A stretch of DNA of 45,254 nt from Desulfocapsa sp. (GTDB lineage Bacteria > Desulfobacterota > Desulfobulbia > Desulfobulbales > Desulfocapsaceae): assembly GCA_013792135.1 (NCBI GenBank), contig VMSP01000083.1, positions 1-45,254 on the forward strand. Reading direction: 5' to 3'. The notes under the pieces are model-generated. The model worked only from the letters and a program-made list of their open reading frames with translations, did not search any database and was not told the origin of the DNA. Below are positions 1 to 8,891 of the stretch, in pieces; position 1 is the first letter of the stretch, and every line of letters begins with the position of its first letter. The translations under genes and the position numbers were made by a program.

Positions 1-249
1 GACCGCATTAAACCAAAGCTGCAAAGGCTTTTTGCTATCTTGAAAAATTGTACCTGCAAAAAGCGAGGTCTGAACTCCACAATTCCCACAATGGTAAAGG
101 CCCCGGTCGGTAAGCCAAGCTTTCTGATTTCCACAGCCTGGACATCGAAAACCATTGGGCCAGCGCAACCGGAGAAAATATTGGCGGCAGTCTTCCTCGG
201 TCGCAAACCGATGCTCAAATTCGAGCAAGTTTTCGGGGTAATCCTCCAT
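1..249 (-). CDS. IS1595-family transposase, N-terminal part (cut by window edge)
   Basis: Reading the minus strand from the ATG at 249 gives 83 codons without a stop up to the window edge. The product begins MEDYPENLLEFEHRF and carries a zinc ribbon with cysteine pairs C36/C39 and C54/C57, in the motifs RCPGCG and HCGNCG. That zinc ribbon ahead of the catalytic DDE/N domain is the typical N-terminus of IS1595 (ISXO2-like) transposases, which move DNA by cut and paste or co-integration. The catalytic part lies outside the window. The gene points away from the neighbouring HD-domain gene, whose 3' end is lost at the element end. The family is recognised from the ribbon and the element layout; the subgroup cannot be told. 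Confidence 0.8.
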   Translation of the reverse strand, partial: MEDYPENLLEFEHRFATEEDCRQYFLRLRWPNGFRCPGCGNQKAWLTDRGLYHCGNCGVQTSLFAGTIFQDSKKPLQLWFNAV

Positions 250-296
250 AATTAGAGATACTATATGTAGTGGCCACTTGAGTCAAGTGCATACCC
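1..296 (-). mobile_element. IS1595-like insertion sequence, right end only
   Basis: The transposase start at 249 is followed by a terminal region with an interrupted palindrome, CACTTGA-G-TCAAGTG, at 275-289. I take this as part of the terminal inverted repeat. The exact outer end is inferred to be near 291-296, because the HD-domain reading frame stops matching its family there and ends inside the element. The other end and the target duplication lie outside the window, so the boundary is approximate. Confidence 0.55.
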
Positions 297-708
297 ACAT
301 TAAAAAATAAGCATCTGGTGTTATTCCAACTCTCCCCAAATCCAGTCTGTCAGCATCAAAACATGCCTGTATAGTAATGTCAGAATGTGTGTGCTCAGAC
401 GTATGGAGACAGCAAGCAATGGTCAATAAAGTAAATTCTTCATCATCCAACGGTATATGTTCACGAAATTCCAAAGCCAATTCTGCGCCTCTAGGACCAT
501 GGTTCGGGTCGGTATTTTCATTCATTCGTTGGGAGTCGTGAAAAACAGCGAACAATTGGAGAACCTTAGCGTTTATCCCTTGTTGCTCTGACAGTTTAAT
601 ACCGTTTTCCCATACACGGTGCCAGTGTGGGATACCGTGAGTTCCATGCCAATTCAGACTATATTGCTCTCGTATTTTGGATAATAAATCAGGTGTGATT
701 ATAGACAT
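283..708 (-). pseudogene. HD-domain phosphohydrolase, 3' end truncated by the IS
   Basis: The 141-residue product has the HD-superfamily metal-binding pattern: histidines around 24-30 (HGTHGIPHWHRVW), the HD doublet H57-D58 (VFHDSQR), H102 in CCLHTS, and the final acidic motif DADRLDLGRVGI near 118-128. Proteins of this small family hydrolyse phosphomonoesters or phosphodiesters with bound divalent metal; the substrate cannot be guessed. Family members usually go on for some 15-30 residues after the DADRLDLxRVG motif. Here the frame runs into the IS end and stops after a few foreign residues (MWVCT). All metal ligands remain, so the protein could still fold, but the C-terminus is lost. The start ATG at 708 is the first in frame. 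Confidence 0.65.
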
Positions 709-919
709 ATATCGTAATCCTTTATATTATTGGTTATTGGATGACGCCATTCTTGATTCAGTCAACATCCTCAAAATTCTCTTATATTCTTCTGAGTAGT
801 TGTTTGTTTGAAATTACTTGCACATACTACCATCTTTTTTGTCATCTTTCCCTATCATTTCGTGCTATTGAGACTTTCTGAGGGGAATCGAACTATTCGA
901 GAACTACAGGAGGTGTGTT

Positions 920-1244
920 ATGAAACTTTTACAAGCAGTCGATTTTTACATGCAGTACCACCAAGCAAATTCCAAAAAAAAAATACTGTTAAAACTTGTG
1001 AGTTTGTTCTCTCTCGCTTTACAGCCTAATTTGCCAGTCGTGAATTAAACAGCATTACCCAAGAGGAAATTCTAAAGCAAGGGGAGGATTGAGAATTGGT
1101 GAAGTCCTCAAATTAAGGTGATGTGACATTCAGGACAGAAAACTGGTTATCCAAAATCCAAAAAGTGGAAGAATTGGAGAGGTCGTTTATATCCCAAGAA
1201 AATTATTGGGATGGTTAAATGACTACATCAGAGGGATAACATGA
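920..1244 (+). pseudogene. Decayed tyrosine recombinase (XerC/D-like)
   Basis: Behind a good ribosome site (CAGGAGGTGTGTTATG) the frame starts MKLLQAVDFYMQYHQANSKK. It then breaks in a run of nine A near 976-984 and goes on in another frame as NTVKTCEFVLSRFTA, stop, FASRELNSITQEEILK. After an internal deletion near 1085 comes LRIGEVLKLR, a stop, then CDIQDRKLVIQNPKSGRIG and a final YIPRKLLGWLNDYIRGI. The pieces line up in order with the SAM-like N-terminal domain and the first part of the catalytic domain (RIGE with the first catalytic Arg) of a tyrosine recombinase found widely in Desulfobacterota. It has a frameshift, stop codons, a lost middle and no C-terminal HxxR...Y part, so it is dead. 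Confidence 0.65.
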
Positions 1245-1276
1245 ATGAAAAAAGTACACAAACGAAAGGATCATTT

Positions 1277-2380
1277 TTACTCCATCCGTTTTTTGAACAG
1301 CCAAGTCGCTATGGAAAGGGTCACGCAGGCAATGATGGCCATGGGCCAGGTCTGAGCCCAGACAACGGTTGCCGGCACGTCTTTCAGGAAAATTCCGCGG
1401 ACAATGGTCATGAAGTAGCGCAGGGGGTTGGCATAGGAGATGGTCTGCAGCCAGTGCGGCATGTTCTCGATGGGACTGGCGAAACCGGAAAGAATGGTGG
1501 CCGGGACCAGAAACATGAAGGCGCCGAGCACTGCCTGCTGCTGGGTCATGGACAGGGAGGAGACGAACAGGCCGACCCCGATGATGGCCAGCAGGAAGAC
1601 ACCCATGCTGGCAAACAGCAGGGGAAGGGAGCCGTTGAAGGGTACCTGCAATAAAGACACACCAATGAGGACGATCAAGGCCCCTTCGATCATGGCCACG
1701 AGAAGGGCCGGAAGCGCCTTGCCCACCAGGATCTCCAAGGGGTGCAGGGGGGAAACCAGCAACTGCTCAAATGTGCCCATCTCCCGCTCCCTGGCCACCG
1801 ACAACCCGGTGACGATCAGGCCGATGACCGTAGTCAGGATACAGACCAAGCTGGGTAAGGTGTACCAGCGGAAATCGAGGTTGGGGTTGAACCAGTTGCG
1901 CGCCACTATATTGATGCCGGATTGCTGACCCTTGCCGGCCAGTTTGTCCCGGTAGTTGTTGATGATCCGCACGGCATATCCTTGGACGATCTGGGCGGCA
2001 TTGGTCTTGCGTCCATCAAGGATGAAGCTGACCGGGGCCGCTTGCCCGCGTTCAAGATTACGGGAAAAATCCTGCGGGATCCAGAGCACGGCGATGGCCT
2101 GCTGCTCATTGATCACCGCCGGAATCTCTTCCGGCCGTTGCAGGCGAATCACCCCGCTGAAAGTTCTGGCTGCCGTGAAATCCTGTTCCAGGTTCAGTGC
2201 CGGCTGGCCGTGATCAAGGTTGAGAACAGCCAGGGTCTGGTTCTTGACCTCCTGGGTGGCGGCAAAAGAAAAGATGAAGAGCTGGATCAGGGGCGGAACG
2301 ATGAGGACCATGCGGCTTTTCTTGTCCCGCAGAAGGGCCAGCAGTTCCTTGATGATCAGGGCGCGGATGCGGTTGAACAT
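1277..2380 (-). CDS. ybhR: ABC-2 type transporter permease (YbhR-like)
   Basis: Inner-membrane permease of 367 residues, the second permease of the exporter operon; E. coli YbhR is of nearly the same length. A first membrane helix (about 22-42, VLIVPPLIQLFIFSF) is followed by a large periplasmic domain to about residue 170. Five or more hydrophobic segments come after it, the ABC2_membrane_3 layout. The motif REREMGTFEQLLVSPL in the coupling helix is typical. It probably forms a heterodimer with the permease encoded just upstream, coupled to the fused ATPase, for drug or ion efflux with the HlyD-like adaptor. It is the last gene of the operon; three bases separate its start from the stop of the preceding permease. 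No terminator is evident after it. Confidence 0.88.
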   Translation of the reverse strand: MFNRIRALIIKELLALLRDKKSRMVLIVPPLIQLFIFSFAATQEVKNQTLAVLNLDHGQPALNLEQDFTAARTFSGVIRLQRPEEIPAVINEQQAIAVLWIPQDFSRNLERGQAAPVSFILDGRKTNAAQIVQGYAVRIINNYRDKLAGKGQQSGINIVARNWFNPNLDFRWYTLPSLVCILTTVIGLIVTGLSVAREREMGTFEQLLVSPLHPLEILVGKALPALLVAMIEGALIVLIGVSLLQVPFNGSLPLLFASMGVFLLAIIGVGLFVSSLSMTQQQAVLGAFMFLVPATILSGFASPIENMPHWLQTISYANPLRYFMTIVRGIFLKDVPATVVWAQTWPMAIIACVTLSIATWLFKKRME

Positions 2381-2383
2381 GGG

Positions 2384-3508
2384 TTACCTCAACCGTTTGA
2401 CGGTTTTTCTGGCGGTGAGGAAAAACAGCACCGCCGCCAGCAGCAATAAAATTCCGATATTGGGGAGCAGCAGCGACCAGACATCTCCCACCAGGAACAG
2501 GGTCTGAAGATTGGTGACCAGATAGCGAGCCGGGATGATGTGGGTAAGGGCGCGGACTATGGGCGGCATGGAGGCGATCTCAAAGATGAATCCGGAAAGG
2601 AGAAAGGCCGGCAGAAATCCGGTGATCAGGGCGAACATGGCGGCGATGAACTGATTTTTGGCCGCCGAGGAGATCAGCAGTCCCTGCCCGAGGGCGGCCA
2701 GAAGAAAGGCCCCGGAACTGAGGAGCAGGGCCGGTACCGATCCGCGAAACGGCAAGTCAAACAGGGCTATGGAGATGGCCACACTGCCGAGCATGGCCAG
2801 CATCCCTAAGACAAAATAGGGGAGAAGTTTGCCGATAATGAGTTCGCTGATGGCAACCGGTGTGGCCATCAGCGCCTCCATGGTGCCCCGTTCCCATTCC
2901 CTGGCCACGACGAGGGCGGTGAGCAGGGTGCCGATAATGGCCATGATAATAGCCAGAGCCCCCGGCAGCAGTGAGTTTCGGCTTGTAAGTTCCGGATTGA
3001 ACCAGATGCGGGTGAGCAACTGCGGCCCGTGTTGACCCCAGACCCCATGATTGCGCTGCCGCATGGCCCACCAGGTATTGACCACCCCTTGGGCATAGTT
3101 CTGGACATAGTTGGCGGTATTGGCCTCGCTGCCGTCGGCGATGACCTGCACCCTGGCCGAACCGTCACCCTTTTCGACCTGCCGGGAAAAATCCTCAGGA
3201 ATGACCACCAGGCCCCGCAGGCGTCCGGCTATCAGCTCCTGTTCCAGAAATTGTTCATTGTGGCTGATGTGGGTCAGAAAATAGGGGCTGGCGAGAAAGG
3301 CTGCGGCCAGACTGTCGGCATCCTTGCCCGGATCCTGGATCGCCACCCCGATTTTGATTTCCCTGGCGTCCAGGGAAACGCCAAATCCATAAAGAAACAG
3401 CAGGATCACCGGCAGGACAAAGGCGATCATCAGGCTGCTTGGGTCACGCCGGATTTGGGTGAACTCCTTGCGGATGAGGGCACTCGTGCGCCGCAAATGG
3501 CTGTTCAC
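2384..3508 (-). CDS. ybhS: ABC-2 type transporter permease (YbhS-like)
   Basis: This 374-residue inner-membrane permease is a paralogue of the next gene. It has one N-terminal helix (about 25-46, SLMIAFVLPVILLFLYG), a periplasmic domain (about 47-175) and then about five transmembrane helices. The coupling motif REWERGTMEALMATPV sits near residues 202-217. E. coli YbhS has about the same size. Its start ATG overlaps the stop of the ATPase gene by four bases (ATGA), which suggests translational coupling and fixed stoichiometry. It should pair with the YbhR-like permease as the channel of the YbhGFSR-type exporter. Confidence 0.88.
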   Translation of the reverse strand: MNSHLRRTSALIRKEFTQIRRDPSSLMIAFVLPVILLFLYGFGVSLDAREIKIGVAIQDPGKDADSLAAAFLASPYFLTHISHNEQFLEQELIAGRLRGLVVIPEDFSRQVEKGDGSARVQVIADGSEANTANYVQNYAQGVVNTWWAMRQRNHGVWGQHGPQLLTRIWFNPELTSRNSLLPGALAIIMAIIGTLLTALVVAREWERGTMEALMATPVAISELIIGKLLPYFVLGMLAMLGSVAISIALFDLPFRGSVPALLLSSGAFLLAALGQGLLISSAAKNQFIAAMFALITGFLPAFLLSGFIFEIASMPPIVRALTHIIPARYLVTNLQTLFLVGDVWSLLLPNIGILLLLAAVLFFLTARKTVKRLR

Positions 3509-5241
3509 GCTTTCTCCTCATGGCTTGCGTCCCACTGCTGGAGCAGGGAGATAAAGGCCTCTTCCAGGGTCGGATCCGGCATTTGCGGGCTCCTGGTCCG
3601 GGACTTCAGTTCATCGGGCGGACCAGTGGCAATCATCTGCCCCCGGTAGATGAGACCGATCCGGTCGCAATATTCCGCCTCGTCCATGAAGTGGGTGGTG
3701 ACCAGAACCGTTACGCCGTGTTCGACCAGACCATTGATGTGGGTCCAGAATTCCCGGCGGGTCAGGGGGTCGACCCCGGAGGTCGGTTCATCGAGAAACA
3801 ACACCGCCGGTTCGTGCATGACGGAACAGGCGAGGGCCAGACGCTGTTTGAAGCCGAGGGGCAGATCCTTGGCAGAGTCGGTCAGGTGGGGCTGCAGACC
3901 GAAGATGTCGATCATGCGAGTCACTGTCTCTTTCTGCTGCATCCCGGTCAGGCCATAGACCCCGGAAAAAAAAACCAGGTTTTGACGGGCCGAAAGATCG
4001 CCGTAGAGAGAAAACTTCTGGGCCATGTACCCCAGGCGGGAGCGGGCCTTGCCCGGCGCCTTCTGCAGATCGAGGCCGACCACCCGGCCGGTGCCGCTGG
4101 ACGGCCGCAGCAGGCCGCACATCATCTTAAAGGTGGTGGATTTACCGGCGCCGTTGGGGCCGAGCAGGCCGAAAATCTCTCCACGGCGGATGGCGAAGCT
4201 GACGTTTTCAGCGGCGGTAAAGTTGCCGAAACGTTTGGTCAACCCGTCTGCCTCAACCGTCACTTCCTGATCATCCGGCAAGGGGGTCATGGCTGTGGCC
4301 AGCGCTGAAATACCGCCGGGGCCACCCCCAAGGGCGTCGATATAGGCGTCTTCAAAGCGGGGAGCAACTGGTGTCAAACGGGCCTCAACACCGGCATCCA
4401 GCACCGAAAGGGCTGGCTGGTTATGACCGGCCCGCAGGACCATGCGCACGTTTTGACCCTGGACAATGCCGTCCTGCACCTCATCCTGTTGCAGGGCTGT
4501 GGATAGCACCTGACGGCGATTGTTGGAAATCCCCTGGATCTGGAAGCAGCGACCGGCCACCCGTTCCGTCAAGTCTTTCGGTGGCCCGGAAAACATCAAC
4601 TGTCCGTTATCGAGGAGCAGAACATCCTGGCACAGTTCAGCCTCGTCCAGATAGGCAGTGGACCAGATGACCGCGGTCTCCTCGTCCACCAGTTCCTGCA
4701 CCATGCGCCAGAGTTCCCGGCGGCTGACCGGGTCCACGCCGACGCTTGGTTCATCAAGCAGCAACAGGCGGGGCTTGCGGATCAGGGCGCAAGCCAGACC
4801 GAGTTTCTGTTTCATGCCGCCGGAGAGACGTCCGGCCAGCCGTTTCTGAAATGGTTCCAGCCCGGTAAAGTCCAGCAGTCGCGCAAACACCTGCTTCCGG
4901 TCTACCGTGGTCACATTGCGCAGATCGGCGTAGAGACGCAGGTTCTGAATGACCGACAGGTCTTCATACAGGCCAAATTTCTGGGGCATGTAGCCGATGA
5001 TCTCGTGCAGCTGGCTGGCGTTGCTGCGGGTATCGAGGCCAAAGACGGTGAGATGGCCCGATGACGGCAGGAGCAGCGCGGTCATCAGCCGCATCAGGGT
5101 TGTCTTGCCGGCGCCGTCCGGGCCAACCAAGCCGGTGACGATGCCGGGGCGGATCGTCGCCGACAGTTCGGACAGCGCCGGTGGCAGATCTTTGCCGTAG
5201 GAGTAGGTCAGGCCCTCAATGACAAGCGATTCATTGGGCAT
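3505..5241 (-). CDS. ybhF: Fused double ABC transporter ATP-binding protein (YbhF-like)
   Basis: Two complete ABC ATPase modules are joined in one 578-residue chain, a length typical of E. coli YbhF. Module 1 has Walker A GPDGAGKT (40-47), signature LSGG (139-142) and Walker B LLLLDEP (159-165). Module 2 has Walker A GPNGAGKS (361-368), a divergent signature LPLGF (460-464) and Walker B LFLDEP (481-486). The linker at about 235-325 is variable. It drives export through the YbhS/YbhR-like permeases. The start overlaps the end of the adaptor gene by 11 bases, and its stop overlaps the next gene by 4. The degenerate signature of module 2 suggests unequal ATPase sites, which is common in this family. 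Confidence 0.92.
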   Translation of the reverse strand: MPNESLVIEGLTYSYGKDLPPALSELSATIRPGIVTGLVGPDGAGKTTLMRLMTALLLPSSGHLTVFGLDTRSNASQLHEIIGYMPQKFGLYEDLSVIQNLRLYADLRNVTTVDRKQVFARLLDFTGLEPFQKRLAGRLSGGMKQKLGLACALIRKPRLLLLDEPSVGVDPVSRRELWRMVQELVDEETAVIWSTAYLDEAELCQDVLLLDNGQLMFSGPPKDLTERVAGRCFQIQGISNNRRQVLSTALQQDEVQDGIVQGQNVRMVLRAGHNQPALSVLDAGVEARLTPVAPRFEDAYIDALGGGPGGISALATAMTPLPDDQEVTVEADGLTKRFGNFTAAENVSFAIRRGEIFGLLGPNGAGKSTTFKMMCGLLRPSSGTGRVVGLDLQKAPGKARSRLGYMAQKFSLYGDLSARQNLVFFSGVYGLTGMQQKETVTRMIDIFGLQPHLTDSAKDLPLGFKQRLALACSVMHEPAVLFLDEPTSGVDPLTRREFWTHINGLVEHGVTVLVTTHFMDEAEYCDRIGLIYRGQMIATGPPDELKSRTRSPQMPDPTLEEAFISLLQQWDASHEEKA

Positions 5242-6256
5242 GGTTTGATTGAGAACGGTTTTGCTGCTCGTCTGCCCGCAGTTTCACGGTTACAGGCATT
5301 CCCTGCCGCAAGCCATGGTCCGGGTTGTCGGCAATGATGCGCACCTGATAGACCAGCCGTGTCCGTAATTCCTTGGTCTGCACGGTTTTCGGGGTGAATT
5401 CCGCCTCGGGAGAGATATATCCTACATGCCCTGCAAAGGGTTGTTGCGGCCGGGAATCGGTAAAGATCTGGGCTGTCATCCCCGGATAGATGCGCCCCAG
5501 ATCCGGTTCCTCGATATAGGCGCGAATCCACACCGGGGTGTCGAGAGAGAGGGTCAGCACGGTCTGACCGGAGCCGACAATGGCTCCCGGCTCTTCCACC
5601 CGGGTCAGGATAATGCCGGTGTTCGGAGCCTTGCACACGGTGTCGTCCAGCCGGGTGCTGGCGCTGGCGGAATGCGCCTTGGCAGCATGCAGGGCGGCCC
5701 GTGCCGCATCGATGTCCTCGGTTCGGAATCCTTCGCGGGTCAGTTTCAGTCCTTCATTGGCGGTCGCCAGTCGGGCCTTGGCCTCGGCCAAGCCGGCAGC
5801 GACATTGTCGAACAACTGGCGGGCAATGGCGTTGATTTTCAGCAGGGCATCCAGACGCTGGTATTCGATCTCCAGATTGCCGGCTGTGGCCTGTCTTTCC
5901 CGCACTAATGCCTCAGCTTGGGCAATCTCCTGGGGCCGACTACCTGTTTCCATCTTTGCGAGATTCGCGGCTGCCTGCTCCTGCTGGGCCAGGGCCAGGT
6001 TGAGTTCGTCCTGGTAAGGGGTGTTTTCGAGGCGAGCGATTATTTGCCCGGATTGGACCCGATCTCCTTCTTCAAAGGCAATCGTGGAAATTTTTCCCCC
6101 GACCCGGAATCCGAGATCCACCTTGCGGATATCGACATTGCCATAGAGGGTCAAAAGATCTTTTATTACGGGTTCACGCTGCTGCATACTCAAGTAATAG
6201 GCGCCACCGGTGAGGAAGGCGATCAGGACCAATAAAACGGGAAGTTTCCTTTTCAT
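5231..6256 (-). CDS. ybhG: HlyD-family membrane fusion protein (YbhG-like)
   Basis: This periplasmic adaptor of 341 residues is anchored by one N-terminal helix (about 4-22, KLPVLLVLIAFLTGGAYYL). It has the usual order: a biotinyl-lipoyl half (GKISTIAFEEGDRVQSGQIIARL, about 52-74), a long alpha-helical hairpin rich in Ala, Glu and Gln (about 80-200), the second lipoyl half (DDTVCKAPNTGIILTRVEEPGAIV), and a beta-barrel region. E. coli YbhG is similar in size. It should bridge the inner-membrane exporter to an outer-membrane TolC-like channel, which is not encoded here. It is the first gene of the operon; no TetR regulator is found beside it. The ATG at 6256 follows a GGAGGATC-like ribosome site. 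Confidence 0.88.
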   Translation of the reverse strand: MKRKLPVLLVLIAFLTGGAYYLSMQQREPVIKDLLTLYGNVDIRKVDLGFRVGGKISTIAFEEGDRVQSGQIIARLENTPYQDELNLALAQQEQAAANLAKMETGSRPQEIAQAEALVRERQATAGNLEIEYQRLDALLKINAIARQLFDNVAAGLAEAKARLATANEGLKLTREGFRTEDIDAARAALHAAKAHSASASTRLDDTVCKAPNTGIILTRVEEPGAIVGSGQTVLTLSLDTPVWIRAYIEEPDLGRIYPGMTAQIFTDSRPQQPFAGHVGYISPEAEFTPKTVQTKELRTRLVYQVRIIADNPDHGLRQGMPVTVKLRADEQQNRSQSNHAQ

Positions 6257-6432
6257 GGAGGATCCTCTTTCTATCCCTGAATATTATGGGGTCAGAGGTG
6301 ATAGATGATAAAAATTCGCTTTCCAGTGTAAAGGTCCAGCCGACAAAAAACAGGCATTTTCCCCTCCCAACCAGTATGGAATATACCCTGATTTGTTCGT
6401 TGAGGACGACATTTAATCCCCTACCACCGCAC

Positions 6433-7344
6433 TTATTTTTTGTTCTTCTTTAGCGATTGCTTTACTAAACTCAAAATATATTCAAGATTTTCATCTGAAT
6501 TTATTTGCAATTGATAGTCTCCATTTCCCCAATGACCTGTTGCTGACACATCTCGCATAATTTTTTTGGGATCATCAAGTTCGCCTTTTTGCAAATTAAG
6601 CCATATCTTAAAGGCTCTTTTTTGAATAAGAATATCAATAACATTAGTACCAGAAATAAAAGCGATATAGAGTTTTTTAGGCTTAATTTCCATCTCACCA
6701 AGGTTAAAAATGGCCGCCTTAAATTTTTCATATAGCTCTTTTATTTCATCACTGCCTTTTCCAAGGTGTTCTTGCTCTGTATAAACTTTAATTACTTTAG
6801 CAACCTTCTGAGTTGTCACATCAGTTCTAGATATTGTTTTAATGCTTTCTTGGGCTTCTAATTTTTGTATTTGTTCGTATGATACTGTGTCATTTTCAAA
6901 TCGTTTTACTTCCCACAACTCAATAGGGAGATCTTTAAAATTTATTGCTTCTTTTTGATATGCTGTAAAAGATGGCGAGACAAAAACAACCCTTGATTGA
7001 GACCAATCAACGTCATTTTTTTTTAAAGTTTCGTTTTGGTTCTCATTATATTCAAGTATGAAGTCTGCTTTGTTGTTCAGCATCAATGACAAATAAGCAT
7101 ATCCTTGATCTATAACGCTAAAATTCTTGTCCTTCTTGTATTCAATTATGACAAATGAATTTGTTTCTTTGTCAAATGCAAGTGAGTCTATTCTGAAATT
7201 ATTGATTGAAAATTCTGAACGAATGAAATTGAGACGAAATATATTACTGAGATTTTGTTCCGTTAGGCTCTGGATCTCTTTTTCAAGCCTGAAAGGATTT
7301 TCTTTTATTATTTCCAGTCTTTTCCCAATCTTGAATAATGGCAT
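6433..7344 (-). CDS. DUF5655/NucS-like predicted nuclease-fold protein
   Basis: This 303-residue protein has two parts. The N-terminal half holds the pattern FRIDSLAFDKETNSFVIIEYKK (about 50-71). It has the D...ExK spacing of a PD-(D/E)XK-like core, as in NucS/DUF91 proteins. The C-terminal part, from about residue 205 (FNLGEMEIKPKKLYIAFIS ... RAFKIWLNLQKGEL ... GHWGNGDYQLQI), matches my memory of DUF5655. Such proteins occur near restriction and other defence genes, but the function is not established. The gene is clearly AT-richer than the exporter genes beside it, which suggests transfer. Upstream on the same strand, 58 bases away, lies a small membrane protein gene that may belong with it. 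Confidence 0.65.
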   Translation of the reverse strand: MPLFKIGKRLEIIKENPFRLEKEIQSLTEQNLSNIFRLNFIRSEFSINNFRIDSLAFDKETNSFVIIEYKKDKNFSVIDQGYAYLSLMLNNKADFILEYNENQNETLKKNDVDWSQSRVVFVSPSFTAYQKEAINFKDLPIELWEVKRFENDTVSYEQIQKLEAQESIKTISRTDVTTQKVAKVIKVYTEQEHLGKGSDEIKELYEKFKAAIFNLGEMEIKPKKLYIAFISGTNVIDILIQKRAFKIWLNLQKGELDDPKKIMRDVSATGHWGNGDYQLQINSDENLEYILSLVKQSLKKNKK

Positions 7345-7402
7345 TGTGAATCCTGAATTTGATGCTGTGTTTTTGTGGTGCTAAAACGTCTGGAACGCTG
7401 TG

Positions 7403-7702
7403 TTAGAAATGCCCCTGCCGGTTATAGGCTTCAAACGTCTTGGCGCCGAAGACCCACGCCAAAGCAAGAAATATGAGGGGAACTCCATAGAACAACCAGC
7501 CGCCTGCCGCAACGTTGGCGCCAATATCGGGGATGCCTCGGCCCTCGGCAAGTGCGGTGTGGTTACTTACCAATCGAAACGCGAGGGCGGCAAGAAAAAT
7601 AAATCTGCAAGTTACCACTAGGCCGACTTGCCAAAACCTACCGGTAAATTCGAATAGCATCTCGAGGAGTCCGTCCCGTTCAGACCTTCTTTTTCGCGCC
7701 AA
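7403..7702 (-). CDS. Small two-helix membrane protein (truncated Mrr-type N-terminus?)
   Basis: This 99-residue product begins with a basic stretch (MARKRRSERDG) and has two hydrophobic segments, at about 24-45 and 68-85. The layout resembles the N-terminal membrane module seen in front of some Mrr/Mrr_cat restriction endonucleases, but no nuclease part follows. The frame stops after EAYNRQGHF. It may be a complete small protein or a remnant; I lean to a remnant, with low certainty. The IS630 copy is inserted about 35 bases before its start codon and has probably separated it from its promoter. Confidence 0.4.
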   Translation of the reverse strand: MARKRRSERDGLLEMLFEFTGRFWQVGLVVTCRFIFLAALAFRLVSNHTALAEGRGIPDIGANVAAGGWLFYGVPLIFLALAWVFGAKTFEAYNRQGHF

Positions 7703-7751
7703 GATAAATCCCCCTTTCAGTTTCTAACTGCGTACTAGTACCTTGTAACAG

Positions 7752-8891
7752 TTACAATTTCTGATAAAGTCGCGTTAGCTTGGTTCTAGCGTCCGTCGTT
7801 GTGAACTGCCAATTAATTTTTTTTGTGCTGCTGTTGCGATGATTTTCCCATGCCGCGACCTCCGCCTGCATGGATGCCATTTCGGCAATCCTGCGATTGA
7901 GACACTGACCCTTCAATCTTCAATACACTGAGCTCTATCTCCGCCATGTTGAGCCAACTACCATGCTTGGGTGTGTGATAAATGTCCAACCGTTCCGCCA
8001 GGCGCCGGGCCTCCTGAGGCTCAAAGGTTTCATAGAGTGAGGCAATGTTATGTGTATTCAGATTGTCCATAACCAGCCGCACCTTAATGGCTTCGGGATA
8101 CCGCTTGTCAAGCATCTGTTTGATCTGTTTTGCCCAGTCCTTCCGGGTGCGTCGCTCAGTAAGCGCGACATGACGCCTGCCAGCCAAGGGCTCTACTTCC
8201 ATAAAAATTTCGGCCACACCATGCCTGACATATTCGTCATCGATCCGCTTCGGCCTCCCCGGCTCACAGGGGATTGGCGCATGGACTTCGCCGATCAGTT
8301 GCTTGCTGGACTCGTCCATACATACCACTGGATAATCAGGATCATACGGCAAATGGTAGACCTCCAGAACATCCTCCATCGCTGCTACAAATGCGGCGCT
8401 GCCTTGCGGGGGGATTTTCCAGTATTTGCTGAGGTGAGGCTTAATTTCGTTTTTTTTAAAACCCGCTGCACGGTCATATGCGAAACGGAAGATGCAAACT
8501 TAAGTTCCACCGCCTTGTCAGCAAGTAATCTGACTGTCCAGCGCTCGTATCCTTCCGGGGTCTCTGAGCATGCAAGAGCAATCAGTCGAGCTTCAAAGGC
8601 ACCGTCAAAAATGACATCGCGGGACGGCATTTCCCTGGACTTGCGCTCCAAGGCTACCTCTATGCCCTCCTCGATAAAACGTTGCTTGAGATGCTCAATC
8701 GTTCGAGACGTTACCCCCAACGCTTCCGCAACATTGGCAACAGTCCACCCCGGGCCTTCAGGACCGGCATCGCAGAGTAACAACGCACGGGCATGGATGA
8801 ACTTTTTTGCCCCGGTTTTTCCATTGCGCGTTAATGCTTCAAGGCCTTCGCGCTCTTGCTCTGTCAGAGTAACTCGATATCTTGGTACCAT
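7752..8891 (-). pseudogene. IS630 transposase, frameshifted by a 7-bp duplication
   Basis: The first frame (8891-8385, 168 aa) holds the helix-turn-helix region, with GWTVANVAEALGVTSRTIEHLKQRF at about 48-72. At a run of eight A (minus strand, 8457-8450) the protein must shift by -1 to continue. The next frame holds the DDE domain (DESSKQLIGEVH; MDNLNTHNIASLYE; HTPKHGSWLNMAEIELSVLK). The A8 run could be programmed slippage, as known for some IS630 members. A second break is a true lesion: the 7-mer CTTCAAT is tandemly duplicated at 7911-7917 and 7918-7924. With one copy removed, the frame reads on as VLKGQCLNRRIAEMAS down to the natural end at 7752. This copy therefore encodes no full transposase. 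Confidence 0.85.
8450..8457 (-). promoter_or_regulatory. A8 slippery run between the two transposase frames
   Basis: On the coding (minus) strand the sequence is GGGTTTTAAAAAAAACG. A -1 slip here joins the helix-turn-helix frame to the DDE frame exactly where family alignments are continuous (RVLKK followed by NEIKPHLSKYWK). Programmed slippage is therefore plausible, but a simple indel in the A run would look the same. Confidence 0.5.

Noticed and set aside
40-255. 71-codon plus-strand ORF at the left edge
   Set aside because: The minus strand there encodes a zinc-ribbon transposase N-terminus; the plus frame is its shadow.
808-1029. 73-codon ORF as an independent gene
   Set aside because: Its second half (NTVKTCEFVLSRFTA) belongs to a decayed tyrosine recombinase whose start lies in another frame; the first half has no support.
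1241-2449. Several plus-strand ORFs opposite the YbhR/YbhS-like genes
   Set aside because: They are antisense to clear permease genes, with skewed Gly/Asp/Gln-rich products and no ribosome sites.
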